Of a stretch of DNA of 64,000 nucleotides, positions 1 through 8,112 are shown piece after piece. The notes under the pieces were generated by a model. The model ran no database searches. It saw only the letters and a program-made list of their open reading frames with translations, and was not told where the DNA came from. The translations under genes were made by a program, and so were the position numbers. The stretch spans positions 28,763 to 92,762 of the forward strand of contig NZ_JNWZ01000029.1 in NCBI RefSeq assembly GCF_000716545.1, in the 5' to 3' direction. The number at the start of each line of letters is the position of its first letter. Position 1 is the first letter of the stretch. The stretch is from Kitasatospora phosalacinea. Lineage in GTDB: Bacteria > Actinomycetota > Actinomycetes > Streptomycetales > Streptomycetaceae.

Positions 1-196
1 TGCTCCTCGTCTGCGACGCTGCGGGACGACTGGACGTTACTGCCGGGTAGGCACGTTCGACCAGGGGGGTCGGCCCCGGTGTTCCGATCGTCACACCGCA
101 GGTCGGAAGTGGGGCGGGTCGAATCGAACCCTACGGCAGCGCGGAGGTGACCCGCCGGTAGGTGCCCGCGCGGGAAGCGCGCGGCCCCGCCCGCGA

Positions 197-202
197 TAGC
201 CT
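197..202 (+). promoter_or_regulatory. Putative -10 element before the SRPBCC gene
   Basis: TAGCCT matches the actinomycete -10 pattern TANNNT and would place a transcript start near 209, giving a leader of about 36 nt that contains GGAGG at 235-239. No clear -35 was found. The rest of 1-196 holds no convincing gene: open frames there lack the G/C third-position bias, and no truncated upstream gene is recognisable. Confidence 0.4.
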
Positions 203-244
203 CTGCTGGGCGCACAGCAGCACAGGGAGATCGCGGAGGCCGCA

Positions 245-676
245 ATGGCGGAGCACACCAGGTCGAGCATTGTCATCGACGCCACCCCGGCCGAGGTCAT
301 GGCGGTGATCGCCGACTTCGCCGCCTACCCGCAGTGGACCGGCGAGGTCAAGGAGATCGACGTCCTGGAAGCGGGCCCCGACGGCCGCGCCGCCAGGGTG
401 CGGCTGCTGCTGGACGCCGGAGCCATCCGCGACGAGCACACCCTCGCCTACACCTGGGACGGCGACCGCGAGGTCAGCTGGACCCTGGTCAGCAGCCAGA
501 TGCTGCGGGCCCTGGACGGCTCGTACGCGCTCGCGCCCGCCGGCAAGGGCACCGAGGTCACCTACCAGCTGGCCGTGGACGTCAAGATCCCGATGCTCGG
601 CATGATCAAGCGCAAGGCCGAGAAGGTCATCATCGACCGGGCACTGGCCGGACTGAAGAAGCGCGTGGAGGGCTGA
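245..676 (+). CDS. SRPBCC family (polyketide cyclase/lipid-transport-like) protein
   Basis: 143-residue soluble protein of the SRPBCC (START/Bet v1-like) superfamily, whose members bind hydrophobic ligands in a deep pocket. The N-terminal pattern (SSIVIDATPAEVMAVIADFAAYPQW, here split as SSIVIDATPAEV and MAVIADFAAYPQW) is the typical first strand and helix of the coenzyme Q-binding/cyclase branch, and the length matches a single domain. Start ATG is preceded by GGAGG with a 5-nt spacer. It ends 8 nt before the ArsA-like gene, so the two are probably cotranscribed. The ligand is unknown; in Streptomyces this pair sits conserved upstream of glkA. Family assignment is firm, function is not. Confidence 0.85.
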   Translation: MAEHTRSSIVIDATPAEVMAVIADFAAYPQWTGEVKEIDVLEAGPDGRAARVRLLLDAGAIRDEHTLAYTWDGDREVSWTLVSSQMLRALDGSYALAPAGKGTEVTYQLAVDVKIPMLGMIKRKAEKVIIDRALAGLKKRVEG

Positions 677-684
677 CCGGGCCC

Positions 685-1851
685 GTGGCCATCCGCACCG
701 TACTGGTCAGCGGCCCGGAATCCGGCCGGATCGCCGCCGCCACCGCCCTGCACCACGCCCGACGGGGCAGCGACACCCTGCTGCTCGCCGCCGACGACCC
801 GCACCGCGCCGTCGACGACCTGCTCGGCGTCCGGCTCGGCCCCGAACCCGTCGGACTGGAAGCGCGCCTGGCCGCCGTCCGGCTCGACGAGCAGGCCGCC
901 TTCCGCGCCGCCCTCGACGGCTGCCGCGACCGGCTCGCCCCCGCCCTCGACCTGATCGGCGCCCAGCCGCTCGACCCCGAGGAACTCGCCCCGCTGCCCG
1001 GCACCCGCGCCCTCGCCCTGCTGCGCGAACTGCCCCGGGCCAAGGCCGAGGTGCTGGTGGTCGCCGCCCCGCCACCCGCCGAACTGATCGCCACCCTCGC
1101 GCTGCCCGCCCAACTGGAGCGCTACCTCGCCCGCTTGCTGCCCGAACAGCGCCAGGCCGCCCGCGCGCTGCGCCCGCTGCTGGCCAACCTGGCCGGCGTC
1201 CCGATGCCCACCGACCGGCTGTTCGAGGCCCGGGCCGCCGCCTCCGCCGCGCTCGCCGAGGCCGCCGCCGCGATCTCCGCCCCCGGCACCACCGTCCGCC
1301 TGGTGCTGGACGCCGCCCGCCCCGCGCCCCGCGCGCTGGCCCGGATCCGGGCCGGACTCGCCCTGCACGGCCTCCCGCTGGACGCCGTGGTCGCGCACGG
1401 CGCGCTGCCCGCCGCCGCGGCCGGCTCCGCCGACCCCTGGCTGGCCGCGACCGCCGCCCGGCAGGACGGGCAACTCGCCGAGGTCGCCGAACAGTTGGGC
1501 GAAGTGCCGGTGCTGGTAGCCCGGCAGCCCGACGGCGGCCTGGAGCAGCTGGCCGAACGGCTCTACGCCGCCGGGGACCCGCACCCGCCCGCCCCCGCCG
1601 AGCCCCGGGTCGAGGACCTGCTCGCCGCCGAGAACCGGCTCGTCTGGCACCTGCCGCTGCCCGGCGCCGACCGGGGCGAGCTGGAACTGCTGCGCCGCGG
1701 CGACGAGTTGGTGATCGGCGTCGGAGGTTACCGGCGAGTCCTGGCACTCCCGTCCGGTCTGCGCCGTTGCACGGTCAGCGGGGCCGGACTGGCGGACGGG
1801 GTGCTGTCGGTGCGGTTCACGCCCGATCCCGCGCTCTGGCCGCGCGGATAG
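685..1851 (+). CDS. ArsA-like protein with HSP20-like tail, Walker A degenerate
   Basis: 388 residues from GTG at 685, right after the SRPBCC gene. The N-terminus VLVSGPESGRIAAATALHHA aligns by eye with the ArsA/GET3 anion-transporting ATPase start, but where the family has GKGGVGKT this protein has GPESGRIA, with no P-loop lysine. The region LLLAADDPHRAVDDLLG matches the ArsA segment STDPAHSLSDAFG. The last about 70 residues (from VWHLPLPG to VRF) match the HSP20-like beta domain found at the C-terminus of bacterial ArsA proteins. It is likely a non-hydrolysing homologue that may chaperone or scaffold, not an arsenite pump: no arsenic genes are nearby. An alternative upstream start in the same frame would overlap the SRPBCC gene and lacks coding character. 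Confidence 0.7.
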   Translation: MAIRTVLVSGPESGRIAAATALHHARRGSDTLLLAADDPHRAVDDLLGVRLGPEPVGLEARLAAVRLDEQAAFRAALDGCRDRLAPALDLIGAQPLDPEELAPLPGTRALALLRELPRAKAEVLVVAAPPPAELIATLALPAQLERYLARLLPEQRQAARALRPLLANLAGVPMPTDRLFEARAAASAALAEAAAAISAPGTTVRLVLDAARPAPRALARIRAGLALHGLPLDAVVAHGALPAAAAGSADPWLAATAARQDGQLAEVAEQLGEVPVLVARQPDGGLEQLAERLYAAGDPHPPAPAEPRVEDLLAAENRLVWHLPLPGADRGELELLRRGDELVIGVGGYRRVLALPSGLRRCTVSGAGLADGVLSVRFTPDPALWPRG

Positions 1852-1899
1852 CGGGCAAGCGGGTACGCACGGTCGGCCTGACGGATGAGGAGTGGCGCG

Positions 1900-2226
1900 G
1901 TGAGCACCGGACAGCAGCAGGAGCAGGGACAGGGTTCCGACCAGGACCAGGAGCGGGAGCGGCCGGGCGCGGCGGGGGAGTTCGCGCCGCTGGTCGAGGA
2001 GGTGCGCAAGTTCGCCACCGCGCTGGGCGTCAAGGCCGTGGAGATCGGCGGCCGGCTGCGCGAGTCCAACCCCGAGGTGTACGGCCACCTCGCGGCCGCC
2101 GGCGGTGAGCTGCTGGCCGCCTACCGGGCCGCCGTCACCGGGCACGAGCGGAGCTGGTCCGCGCCCCAACACGCCGAGGCCGAGCGGGTGGACCTGGACG
2201 GGCCCGCAGGGGCGTCCGACAAGTAA
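1900..2226 (+). CDS. DUF5304-like small acidic protein upstream of glkA
   Basis: 108 residues from GTG 1900, chosen because TGAGGAG at 1886-1892 lies 7 nt upstream; ATG 1885 would overlap that ribosome site. The N-terminal 25 residues are Gln/Glu-rich and disordered; residues 26-70 (PLVEEVRKFATALGVKAVEI) form a predicted amphipathic helical pair. It resembles the small proteins found immediately upstream of glkA in Streptomyces. In S. coelicolor the corresponding position (SCO2127) has been linked to glucose uptake and catabolite repression, but orthology here is inferred from position only. Confidence 0.65.
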   Translation: MSTGQQQEQGQGSDQDQERERPGAAGEFAPLVEEVRKFATALGVKAVEIGGRLRESNPEVYGHLAAAGGELLAAYRAAVTGHERSWSAPQHAEAERVDLDGPAGASDK

Positions 2227-2271
2227 TCAACCCGGTCGAGCAGGGCTGTCACACTGCGGCCCCGACCAGTT

Positions 2272-2290
2272 ACCGAACGGTACCGTTGGT
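2272..2290. promoter_or_regulatory. Palindrome AACGGTACCGTT upstream of glkA
   Basis: A perfect 12-bp palindrome (2276-2287) flanked by ACC on the left and GGT on the right with one unpaired base at 2275. It lies 133 bp before the glkA start and 49 bp after the preceding stop, so it is placed like an operator. No regulator gene for it is identified. Confidence 0.35.
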
Positions 2291-2422
2291 ATGACTTCTG
2301 AAGGCACCATGACCAATGGGTCTGGAATTGCCTTCGAATAATGTACGCCTGACTGTATACGTGGGTACCCCCCAGCGGGTACGGTTCCGCTGAGCGGGAA
2401 CGAGTGAATAGCTGAGGGACAC

Positions 2423-3364
2423 ATGGCTCTGACCATCGGCGTGGACGTCGGCGGTACCAAGATCGCAGCAGGCGTGGTCGACGAGTCCGGCGAGATTCTG
2501 GCCAAGACCCGGGTGCCGACCCCGGCCGACCCCCAGTGGGCGGTCGACGCGATCGCCCAGGGCGTACGGGAGTTGAAGGAGCAGTACCCCGACGTCGCCG
2601 CGGTCGGCGTCGGCGCCCCCGGGTTCGTCAACCGGGACCGCTCCACCGTCCTGATGGCGCCCAACATCGCCTGGGAGAACGAGCCCCTCAAGCAGCGCGT
2701 CGAGGAACTCACCGGCCTGGAGACCGTCGTCGAGAACGACGCCAACTGCGCCGCCTGGGCCGAGTTCCGGTTCGGCGCCGCCGCCGAGTACGAGGACATG
2801 GTCCTGATCACCGTCGGCACCGGCATCGGCGGCGGCATCGTCCTCGACGGTCGGCTGCACCGCGGCCGGTTCGGCGTGGCCGGCGAGATCGGCCACCTGA
2901 ACATGGTCCCCGACGGCCTGGAGTGCGGCTGCGGCGGCCACGGCTGCTGGGAGCAGTACGGCTCCGGTCGGGCGCTGCGCCGCTACGGCCGCGAGCGCGC
3001 CGCCGCCGACCCGATCGCCGGCAAGCGGATGCTCGAACTCAACGACGGCGTCGCCGAGACGATCCGCGGCATCCACATCACCGAGGCCGCCGAGGAGGGC
3101 GACGCGCTGGCGCTGTCCTGCTACGCGGAGCTCGCCGACTGGCTCGGCCGCGGCATGGCCGACCTCGCCGCGCTGTTCGACCCGGGCGTCTTCGTCCTCG
3201 GCGGCGGCGTCTCCGACTCCGGCCACCTGCTGCTCGACCCGGTCGCGGCGAGCTTCCAGCAGTACCTGACCGGCGGCCCGGCCCGGCCCCGCGCCAACGT
3301 GGTGCTGGCGTCGATGGGTTCGGCCGCGGGCATCGCGGGCGCGGCGGACCTCGCGCGGATCTAG
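2423..3364 (+). CDS. glkA: ROK-family glucokinase GlkA
   Basis: 313-residue cytosolic ATP-dependent glucokinase that phosphorylates glucose to glucose-6-phosphate. Visible motifs: phosphate-binding DVGGTK at 8-13, catalytic Asp106 in ENDANCA, the second nucleotide motif VGTGIGGGIV at 131-140, and the ROK zinc site His158 with CGCGGHGC (Cys168, Cys170, Cys175). Length is the usual one for streptomycete GlkA, which also acts in carbon catabolite repression. The ATG follows TGAGGGA at a good spacing. A long intergenic stretch with a palindrome precedes it and a perfect 22-bp hairpin follows, so it is probably a single-gene unit. Confidence 0.95.
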   Translation: MALTIGVDVGGTKIAAGVVDESGEILAKTRVPTPADPQWAVDAIAQGVRELKEQYPDVAAVGVGAPGFVNRDRSTVLMAPNIAWENEPLKQRVEELTGLETVVENDANCAAWAEFRFGAAAEYEDMVLITVGTGIGGGIVLDGRLHRGRFGVAGEIGHLNMVPDGLECGCGGHGCWEQYGSGRALRRYGRERAAADPIAGKRMLELNDGVAETIRGIHITEAAEEGDALALSCYAELADWLGRGMADLAALFDPGVFVLGGGVSDSGHLLLDPVAASFQQYLTGGPARPRANVVLASMGSAAGIAGAADLARI

Positions 3365-3396
3365 CCTCCGGCACCGGAACGCGAACGGGAGCACGA

Positions 3397-3457
3397 GCGC
3401 GCGGCGGGGCCGCGACGGACCGGCAGGTCACTGCCCCGTCGCGGCCCCGCCGCGCGC
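3397..3457. terminator. Strong hairpin after glkA
   Basis: Perfect 22-bp inverted repeat, arms 3397-3418 and 3436-3457. The 17-nt loop contains a further 5-bp stem (GGCAG 3422-3426 with CTGCC 3431-3435), so nearly the whole element folds. There is no T-run, as is common for actinomycete terminators. It separates glkA from the next plus-strand gene. Confidence 0.75.
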
Positions 3458-3565
3458 CCGCCTCCTGCCGCCGGCCTCGCCCCGCGCCCCGGGTGCACGC
3501 TTCGCGCCCGGTGTCTGCACGTTTCCGCAACCCTCCACCGCGCCCGTCCTGTTACTGTCGGTCAG

Positions 3566-4372
3566 GTGACGGACACTGATGTTGCGTTGGCCTCGTCCGG
3601 GGCGGAGCCGGACGGGGCGCGGCGGGTGCGGGTGCTGAGTTACAACGTGCGGTCGCTGCGGGACGACCGGGCCGCGGTGGCCCGGGTGATCCGGGCGTGC
3701 GAACCGGACGTGGTGTGCGTGCAGGAGTCGCCGCGGTACTGGAAGACCGAGAAGGCGGCGGCCTGGCTGGCGCACAGGACCGGGCTGGTGATCCTGGCCG
3801 GGGGCGGGCGGGTGGCGGCGGGGCCGCTGCTGCTGGGCAACCTGCGGGTGGACCTGCTGGAGCTGCGGGACGTACTGCTGCCGAAGACCCGGGGGCTGCA
3901 CGCGCGCGGGTTCGCGAGCGCGCTGCTGCGGATCGGCGGGAGCCGGCCGTTCTCGGTGACCAGCTGCCACCTGAGCCTCGAACCGACCGAGCGGCTGCGG
4001 CAGTTCGACCTGCTGCGCGGCCAACTGCGGCCGGGGGAGCCGGGGGTGATCGCCGGAGACTTCAACGAGCCGCCCGAGGGCCCCGGTTGGCGCGCGCTCG
4101 CGGCCGAGCTGACCGACGCGCACGCCAAGGCGCCCTGGGGCGGGACGTACACCTCGGTGCCGAAGCTGCCCTACCAGCGGATCGACGGGGTGTTCACCAC
4201 GCCGGACGTCGAGGTGCTGGGCTGCGGCGTGCCGTACCCGCTGCCTGGAGTCTCGGAGGCGGACCTGCGCGCGGCCACCGACCACCTGCCGGTGCTGGCG
4301 GCGCTGCGGATCCCCGCGCCGGAGCGAGCCGAGGCGGAACGAGCCGCGCCGGAGCGAGCCGAGGCGGAGTGA
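3566..4372 (+). CDS. Endonuclease/exonuclease/phosphatase family protein
   Basis: 268 residues with the EEP (exonuclease III/sphingomyelinase-like) fold: LSYNVRSLRDD near residue 25 (metal-binding Asn), CVQESP (metal Glu), SCHLSLEP (His), VIAGDFNEP (Asp/Asn pair) and ATDHLPVLA at the end (catalytic Asp-His). It presumably hydrolyses a phosphodiester, but the substrate cannot be told. No signal peptide is seen. The tail repeats PERAEAE twice and is probably disordered. Start GTG 3566 is 7 nt after TACTGT (3553-3558) without a ribosome site, which fits a leaderless transcript. Confidence 0.85.
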   Translation: MTDTDVALASSGAEPDGARRVRVLSYNVRSLRDDRAAVARVIRACEPDVVCVQESPRYWKTEKAAAWLAHRTGLVILAGGGRVAAGPLLLGNLRVDLLELRDVLLPKTRGLHARGFASALLRIGGSRPFSVTSCHLSLEPTERLRQFDLLRGQLRPGEPGVIAGDFNEPPEGPGWRALAAELTDAHAKAPWGGTYTSVPKLPYQRIDGVFTTPDVEVLGCGVPYPLPGVSEADLRAATDHLPVLAALRIPAPERAEAERAAPERAEAE

Positions 4373-4454
4373 TCCCAGGCGGAGTGGCCCGGACCGGAGC
4401 CGACCGCGTCGGCGCCCGGGCGGACGCCCGAACCCCCGCGCACGGTACGGCCGT

Positions 4455-5087
4455 TCAGACGACCGCGCCGCCGTTCGGGTCCTCCGGCTCGTCCTCGTCG
4501 CGGTCCTTCATCCGGGCGACCAGGGTGCCGAAGCCGCCGAGGAAGGCCAGCAGACCGACCCAGGCCGGCCAGCCGGAGACCTCGTGCCAGACCACCGCGT
4601 CGAACAGCAGCAGCGCGGGGCCGCCCAGCACGGCCAGCCAGGCGAACTTGGCGGTGGTGTCGGCGGGGGGCAGCGGCGGCGGCTCCGGCGGGACGAAGTG
4701 GCCCTCGTCCGGGTCCTCGGCGGGGGTGTGGTCGCGCGGCCCGTCGCCTGGGCGGGGGACGGGGCGCGGGGTGAAGTCGCCCAGGCCGCCGTTGGTCGTG
4801 GTGGGCGCCGTCGGGCCGGGCCGCTGCTCCCGCTCGCCGCGCGCCCGCAGGTTCTCGGCCTCGGGCCAGGCCGGGTCGGTGAGGTCGACCGGGTCGTCGA
4901 ACTGGGCGACCAGCGCGGCGAAGATCGCGTCCTGCTCGGCCTGGCTGCCCGCGGCGGGACGGCGCGGCGCGGCCGGCGCGGTCGCGGCCCCGGCGCCCTC
5001 CGGTTCGGCCGGCTTGGCCGCCCCGGCGTCCTCGCGGGCCTCGCGGGGCAGGTCCTCGTCGTCGTTCGCCTTGCTGGTCTCGTTCAC
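4455..5087 (-). CDS. Hypothetical membrane protein with acidic disordered N-terminus
   Basis: 210 residues from GTG 5087, which has GAAAGG at a suitable distance and begins 10 nt after the stop of the upstream esterase gene; an ATG at 5120 would overlap that gene. About 140 N-terminal residues are Pro/Ala/Glu-rich and low complexity, with one ordered stretch AEQDAIFAALVAQFDDP. Two closely spaced hydrophobic helices follow (FAWLAVLGGPALLLFDAVVW and WVGLLAFLGGFGTLVARM), then a charged Asp/Glu tail. It is probably cotranscribed with the esterase. No function can be assigned. Confidence 0.75.
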   Translation of the reverse strand: MNETSKANDDEDLPREAREDAGAAKPAEPEGAGAATAPAAPRRPAAGSQAEQDAIFAALVAQFDDPVDLTDPAWPEAENLRARGEREQRPGPTAPTTTNGGLGDFTPRPVPRPGDGPRDHTPAEDPDEGHFVPPEPPPLPPADTTAKFAWLAVLGGPALLLFDAVVWHEVSGWPAWVGLLAFLGGFGTLVARMKDRDEDEPEDPNGGAVV

Positions 5088-5097
5088 ATTCGGCCTT

Positions 5098-5877
5098 TCA
5101 GCCCGAGTGGGTACCGGCATCGACCGCCGCTGCCGGGGCCAGCCGCCGGACGAAGTCGAGGCTCGCCCCGAAGACCAGACCGGCGTCGTGGTCCAGCGTG
5201 GCCACGTGGAAGCTGCGCGTCAGCGGCAGCTCCGTCACATCGGTCGAGGATATCCGGGCGAGCACCATGGCCGAGTTGCGCGGCGAGACCACGTGGTCCT
5301 GCGGACTGTGCATCAGCAGAACCGGCTGGGTGACCGCCGGCATTCCCGCCCCGGCCTCCTTCCACAGCCGGGCCAGCGACCAGGCGGCGTGCAGCGGGAC
5401 GCGGTCGTAGCCGACCTCGGTGGCGCCGGGGAGGGCGATGTCGCCCGCCACGCCGGGGAGGGACGGCAGCAGGTGGCGCAGCAGGGGGAGGAGTGCCGTC
5501 GCGGGGTTGTCGGAGCGCACCGACGGGTTGACGAGCACCAGCCCGGAGACCCGGTCGCCGTGCTTCGCGGCGAGCCGCAGGGCCAGCGAGCCGCCCATCG
5601 AGAGCGCGCAGACGAAGACCCGCTCGCAGGCGGCGGCGAGTTCCTCGAAGGCGGTCTCGGCGGTGGCGTACCAGTCCTCCCAGCGGGTGGCCTGCAGGTC
5701 CTGCCAGCGGGTGCCGTGGCCGGGCAGCAGCGGGACGGAGACGGTCAGGCCGGCGTCGGCGAGGTGTTCGGCCCACGGGCGCATGGACTGCGGGGAACCG
5801 GTGAAACCGTGAATCAGCAGCACACCGACCGGACCGCCCGCTCGGCGGTACGGCTCGGCTCCCGGCAGCAGCGGCAT
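5098..5877 (-). CDS. Alpha/beta hydrolase, carboxylesterase-like
   Basis: 259 residues. ATG 5877 was chosen because AGGAG lies 6 nt upstream; the frame stays open further but has no coding character. Features: GFTGSP oxyanion loop near residue 27, nucleophile elbow ALSMGGS, acid residue in HSPQDHVV and His in SFHVATLDHD. This set resembles the Est30-type carboxylesterases and monoacylglycerol lipases, cytosolic enzymes of about 250 residues. The substrate is probably a short acyl ester. It is divergent from plsC at 6039, sharing a 161-bp promoter region. Confidence 0.85.
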   Translation of the reverse strand: MPLLPGAEPYRRAGGPVGVLLIHGFTGSPQSMRPWAEHLADAGLTVSVPLLPGHGTRWQDLQATRWEDWYATAETAFEELAAACERVFVCALSMGGSLALRLAAKHGDRVSGLVLVNPSVRSDNPATALLPLLRHLLPSLPGVAGDIALPGATEVGYDRVPLHAAWSLARLWKEAGAGMPAVTQPVLLMHSPQDHVVSPRNSAMVLARISSTDVTELPLTRSFHVATLDHDAGLVFGASLDFVRRLAPAAAVDAGTHSG

Positions 5878-6038
5878 GCGGTACTCCTGGAGGTGCGGGC
5901 AGGGTGAGGGTGGATCGATGGTCCCACGGGCGCGATGCGCCGTACAGGGGCCCGGTGCGGGGGCGGACGGTTCGCCGGTGCACCGGGCGGCAGACGGGGG
6001 CATTAGGATCGTCCGGTCCGCACCACAGGAGGCCCCGG

Positions 6039-6851
6039 TTGTTCTACCGACTGATGAAGATGATCGTCGCGCCGCTGCTGCGGATCTTCTTCCGGCCGTG
6101 GATGGAGGGCGAGGAGAACATTCCGGACGAAGGTCCGGCCATCCTCGCCAGCAACCACCTTTCGTTCTCCGACTCGTTCTTCCTGCCGGCGCTGCTCAAG
6201 CGCCGGGTGACCTTCATCGCGAAGGCCGAGTACTTCACCACGCCCGGCATCAAGGGCCGGCTGACCGCCGCGTTCTTCAAGGGCGTCGGCCAGCTCCCGG
6301 TGGACCGCTCGGGCGCCCGCGGCGCCGGTGAGGCGGCGATCCGCAGCGGCATCGCGGTGGTCGAGCGGGGCGAGATCTTCGGCGTCTACCCGGAGGGCAC
6401 CCGCTCGCCCGACGGCAAGCTGTACCGCGGCAAGGTCGGCGGCCTGGCCCGGGTCGCGCTGGCCACCGGCGCGCCGGTGATCCCGGTCGCGATGATCGAC
6501 ACCGAGAAGGTGCAGCCGCCCGGCCAGGTGATGCCCAACTTCGGCGTCCGGCCCGGCATCCGGATCGGCCGCCCGCTGGACTTCTCCCGCTACCAGGGCA
6601 TGGAGAACGACCGGTTCATCCTGCGCTCGGTCACCGACGAGGTGATGTACGAGATCATGCGGCTGTCCGGCCAGGAGTACGTGGACATCTACGCGACCGC
6701 CGCCAAGCGGCAGCTGGCCGAGGAGAAGAAGGCCGCGGACGCCGACCGCAAGGCGCAGCAGAAGGCCGAGAAGGCCGAGAAGGCGGAGGCCGAGAAGGCC
6801 GGAGCCGAGGGGAAGGCCGCGGCGGACGAGCAGAAGGACGACGGGGCCTGA
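6039..6851 (+). CDS. 1-acyl-sn-glycerol-3-phosphate acyltransferase (PlsC family)
   Basis: 270 residues starting at TTG 6039, which has a perfect AGGAGG at 6027-6032; upstream in-frame ATG codons lack coding bias. The hydrophobic N-terminus (LMKMIVAPLLRIFF) probably anchors it to the inner face of the membrane. Catalytic NHLSFSD (the HX4D box) lies near residue 37 and the glycerol-phosphate-binding box YPEGTRS near 120. The last 45 residues are a Lys/Glu/Ala repeat (AEKAEKAEAEKA), a likely coiled or disordered tail. It acylates lysophosphatidate or a related lipid in phospholipid synthesis. Confidence 0.9.
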   Translation: MFYRLMKMIVAPLLRIFFRPWMEGEENIPDEGPAILASNHLSFSDSFFLPALLKRRVTFIAKAEYFTTPGIKGRLTAAFFKGVGQLPVDRSGARGAGEAAIRSGIAVVERGEIFGVYPEGTRSPDGKLYRGKVGGLARVALATGAPVIPVAMIDTEKVQPPGQVMPNFGVRPGIRIGRPLDFSRYQGMENDRFILRSVTDEVMYEIMRLSGQEYVDIYATAAKRQLAEEKKAADADRKAQQKAEKAEKAEAEKAGAEGKAAADEQKDDGA

Positions 6852-6879
6852 CGGCCCGTCACCACAGGGGGGGCTCGGG

Positions 6880-8112
6880 ATGGAGGACCACAGACCCGTC
6901 GTCGGGACGGTGGAGGAGCGCGGACCCGCCGCCGCGCCGCGCCGCGCGCCGGAACGGGCGGGCGGGCCGGTGCCGGCCGGGCCGGCGGCGGCCGTGGTGG
7001 CCGGCGGGATGTCGGTGGAGCTGCCGCTGTGGCGCGCCATCGGCTACTTCCGGGTGCTCGCGCTGGCGTACGCGGTGCTGCGCTACCTCACCGCGTACCG
7101 GGAGTTCCTGCACCCGGTGTCCGGCTGGATCTTCCTGGGCGCGCTGAGCCTGTGGACGCTGGCCTCCACCCGGGCGTTCGCCGGGCCGCAGCGGTGCACC
7201 TGGCCGGTGCTGGGCACCGACCTGACGGTCGCGGTGACCGGCATCGTGATGAGCGGGATCATCGACACCCCGGCCCGGATCCACGCGGGCGCGCCCACCC
7301 TGCCGACCATCTGGGCGGCCGGCACCGTGCTGGGCTTCGCCGGCCGGGGCGGCTGGCGGGCGGCCGCGTTCGCCGGGGCGGTGATCGGCACGGCCAACAT
7401 CCTCGGGCACGGCGGGATCAGCCCCGACAACCTGCACAACATCGTGCTGCTGCTGGTGGCCGGCTGCGCCATCGGCTACGTGATCGAACTGGCCCGGGCC
7501 AGCGAGGCGGTGCTCACCCGGGCGCTCCAGGTGGAGGCCGCCACCCGGGAGCGCGAACGCCTCTCCCGGGACATCCACGACGGGGTGCTGCAGGTGCTCG
7601 CCCTGGTGCACCGCCGGCAGGGCGACGCCGCCGAACTCGGCCGCCTGGCCGGCGAGCAGGAGCGCGCGCTGCGGGCCCTGATGGCCGGGCAGGCGGCCGA
7701 GCCGGACGAGCCGGGCGGCGAGCGGGACCTGCGCCCGCTGATCTCCCGGCACGCCGACGAGCGGATCACCGTCGCCGCGCCCGCCACGCCCGTCCTGCTG
7801 CCCGCCGCGGCCGCGTCCGAACTGGCCGCCGCGGTCGCCGCCGCGCTCGACAACGTCCGCCGGCACGCGGGGGAGTCGGCCCGGGCCTGGATCCTGGTCG
7901 AGGACGAGCCGGAGGCGGTCACCGTGTCGGTGCGCGACGACGGCCCCGGCTTCCCGGCCGGGCGGCTCGCCGAGGCGCAGCGCGACGGCCGGCTCGGGGT
8001 CGCGCAGTCGATCCGCGGCCGGATGCTCGACCTCGGCGGCAGCGCCGAGCTGTACTCGGCGCCCGGGGAGGGCGTCGAAGTGGAACTGCGGTGGCCGAGG
8101 AGCGGGGCATGA
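6880..8112 (+). CDS. macS: Sensor histidine kinase MacS
   Basis: 410 residues. After a 45-residue Pro/Ala-rich cytosolic leader come several membrane helices (about 55-205) without a large extracellular loop, then a HisKA_3 dimerisation domain with phospho-accepting His233 in ERERLSRDIHDGVLQ, and an HATPase_c domain with N-box ALDNVRRHA and G-box DDGPGF. This is the MacS-type kinase of the MacRS system, which in S. coelicolor (SCO2120/2121) affects actinorhodin production, aerial growth and membrane-protein genes. Its stop overlaps the macR start (ATGA). Identity rests on architecture plus position between plsC/glkA and trpEG. Confidence 0.85.
   Translation: MEDHRPVVGTVEERGPAAAPRRAPERAGGPVPAGPAAAVVAGGMSVELPLWRAIGYFRVLALAYAVLRYLTAYREFLHPVSGWIFLGALSLWTLASTRAFAGPQRCTWPVLGTDLTVAVTGIVMSGIIDTPARIHAGAPTLPTIWAAGTVLGFAGRGGWRAAAFAGAVIGTANILGHGGISPDNLHNIVLLLVAGCAIGYVIELARASEAVLTRALQVEAATRERERLSRDIHDGVLQVLALVHRRQGDAAELGRLAGEQERALRALMAGQAAEPDEPGGERDLRPLISRHADERITVAAPATPVLLPAAAASELAAAVAAALDNVRRHAGESARAWILVEDEPEAVTVSVRDDGPGFPAGRLAEAQRDGRLGVAQSIRGRMLDLGGSAELYSAPGEGVEVELRWPRSGA

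Noticed and set aside
1..244. Adapter or truncated gene at the left end
   Set aside because: No adapter sequence like that at the right end was found, and no frame there shows coding bias.
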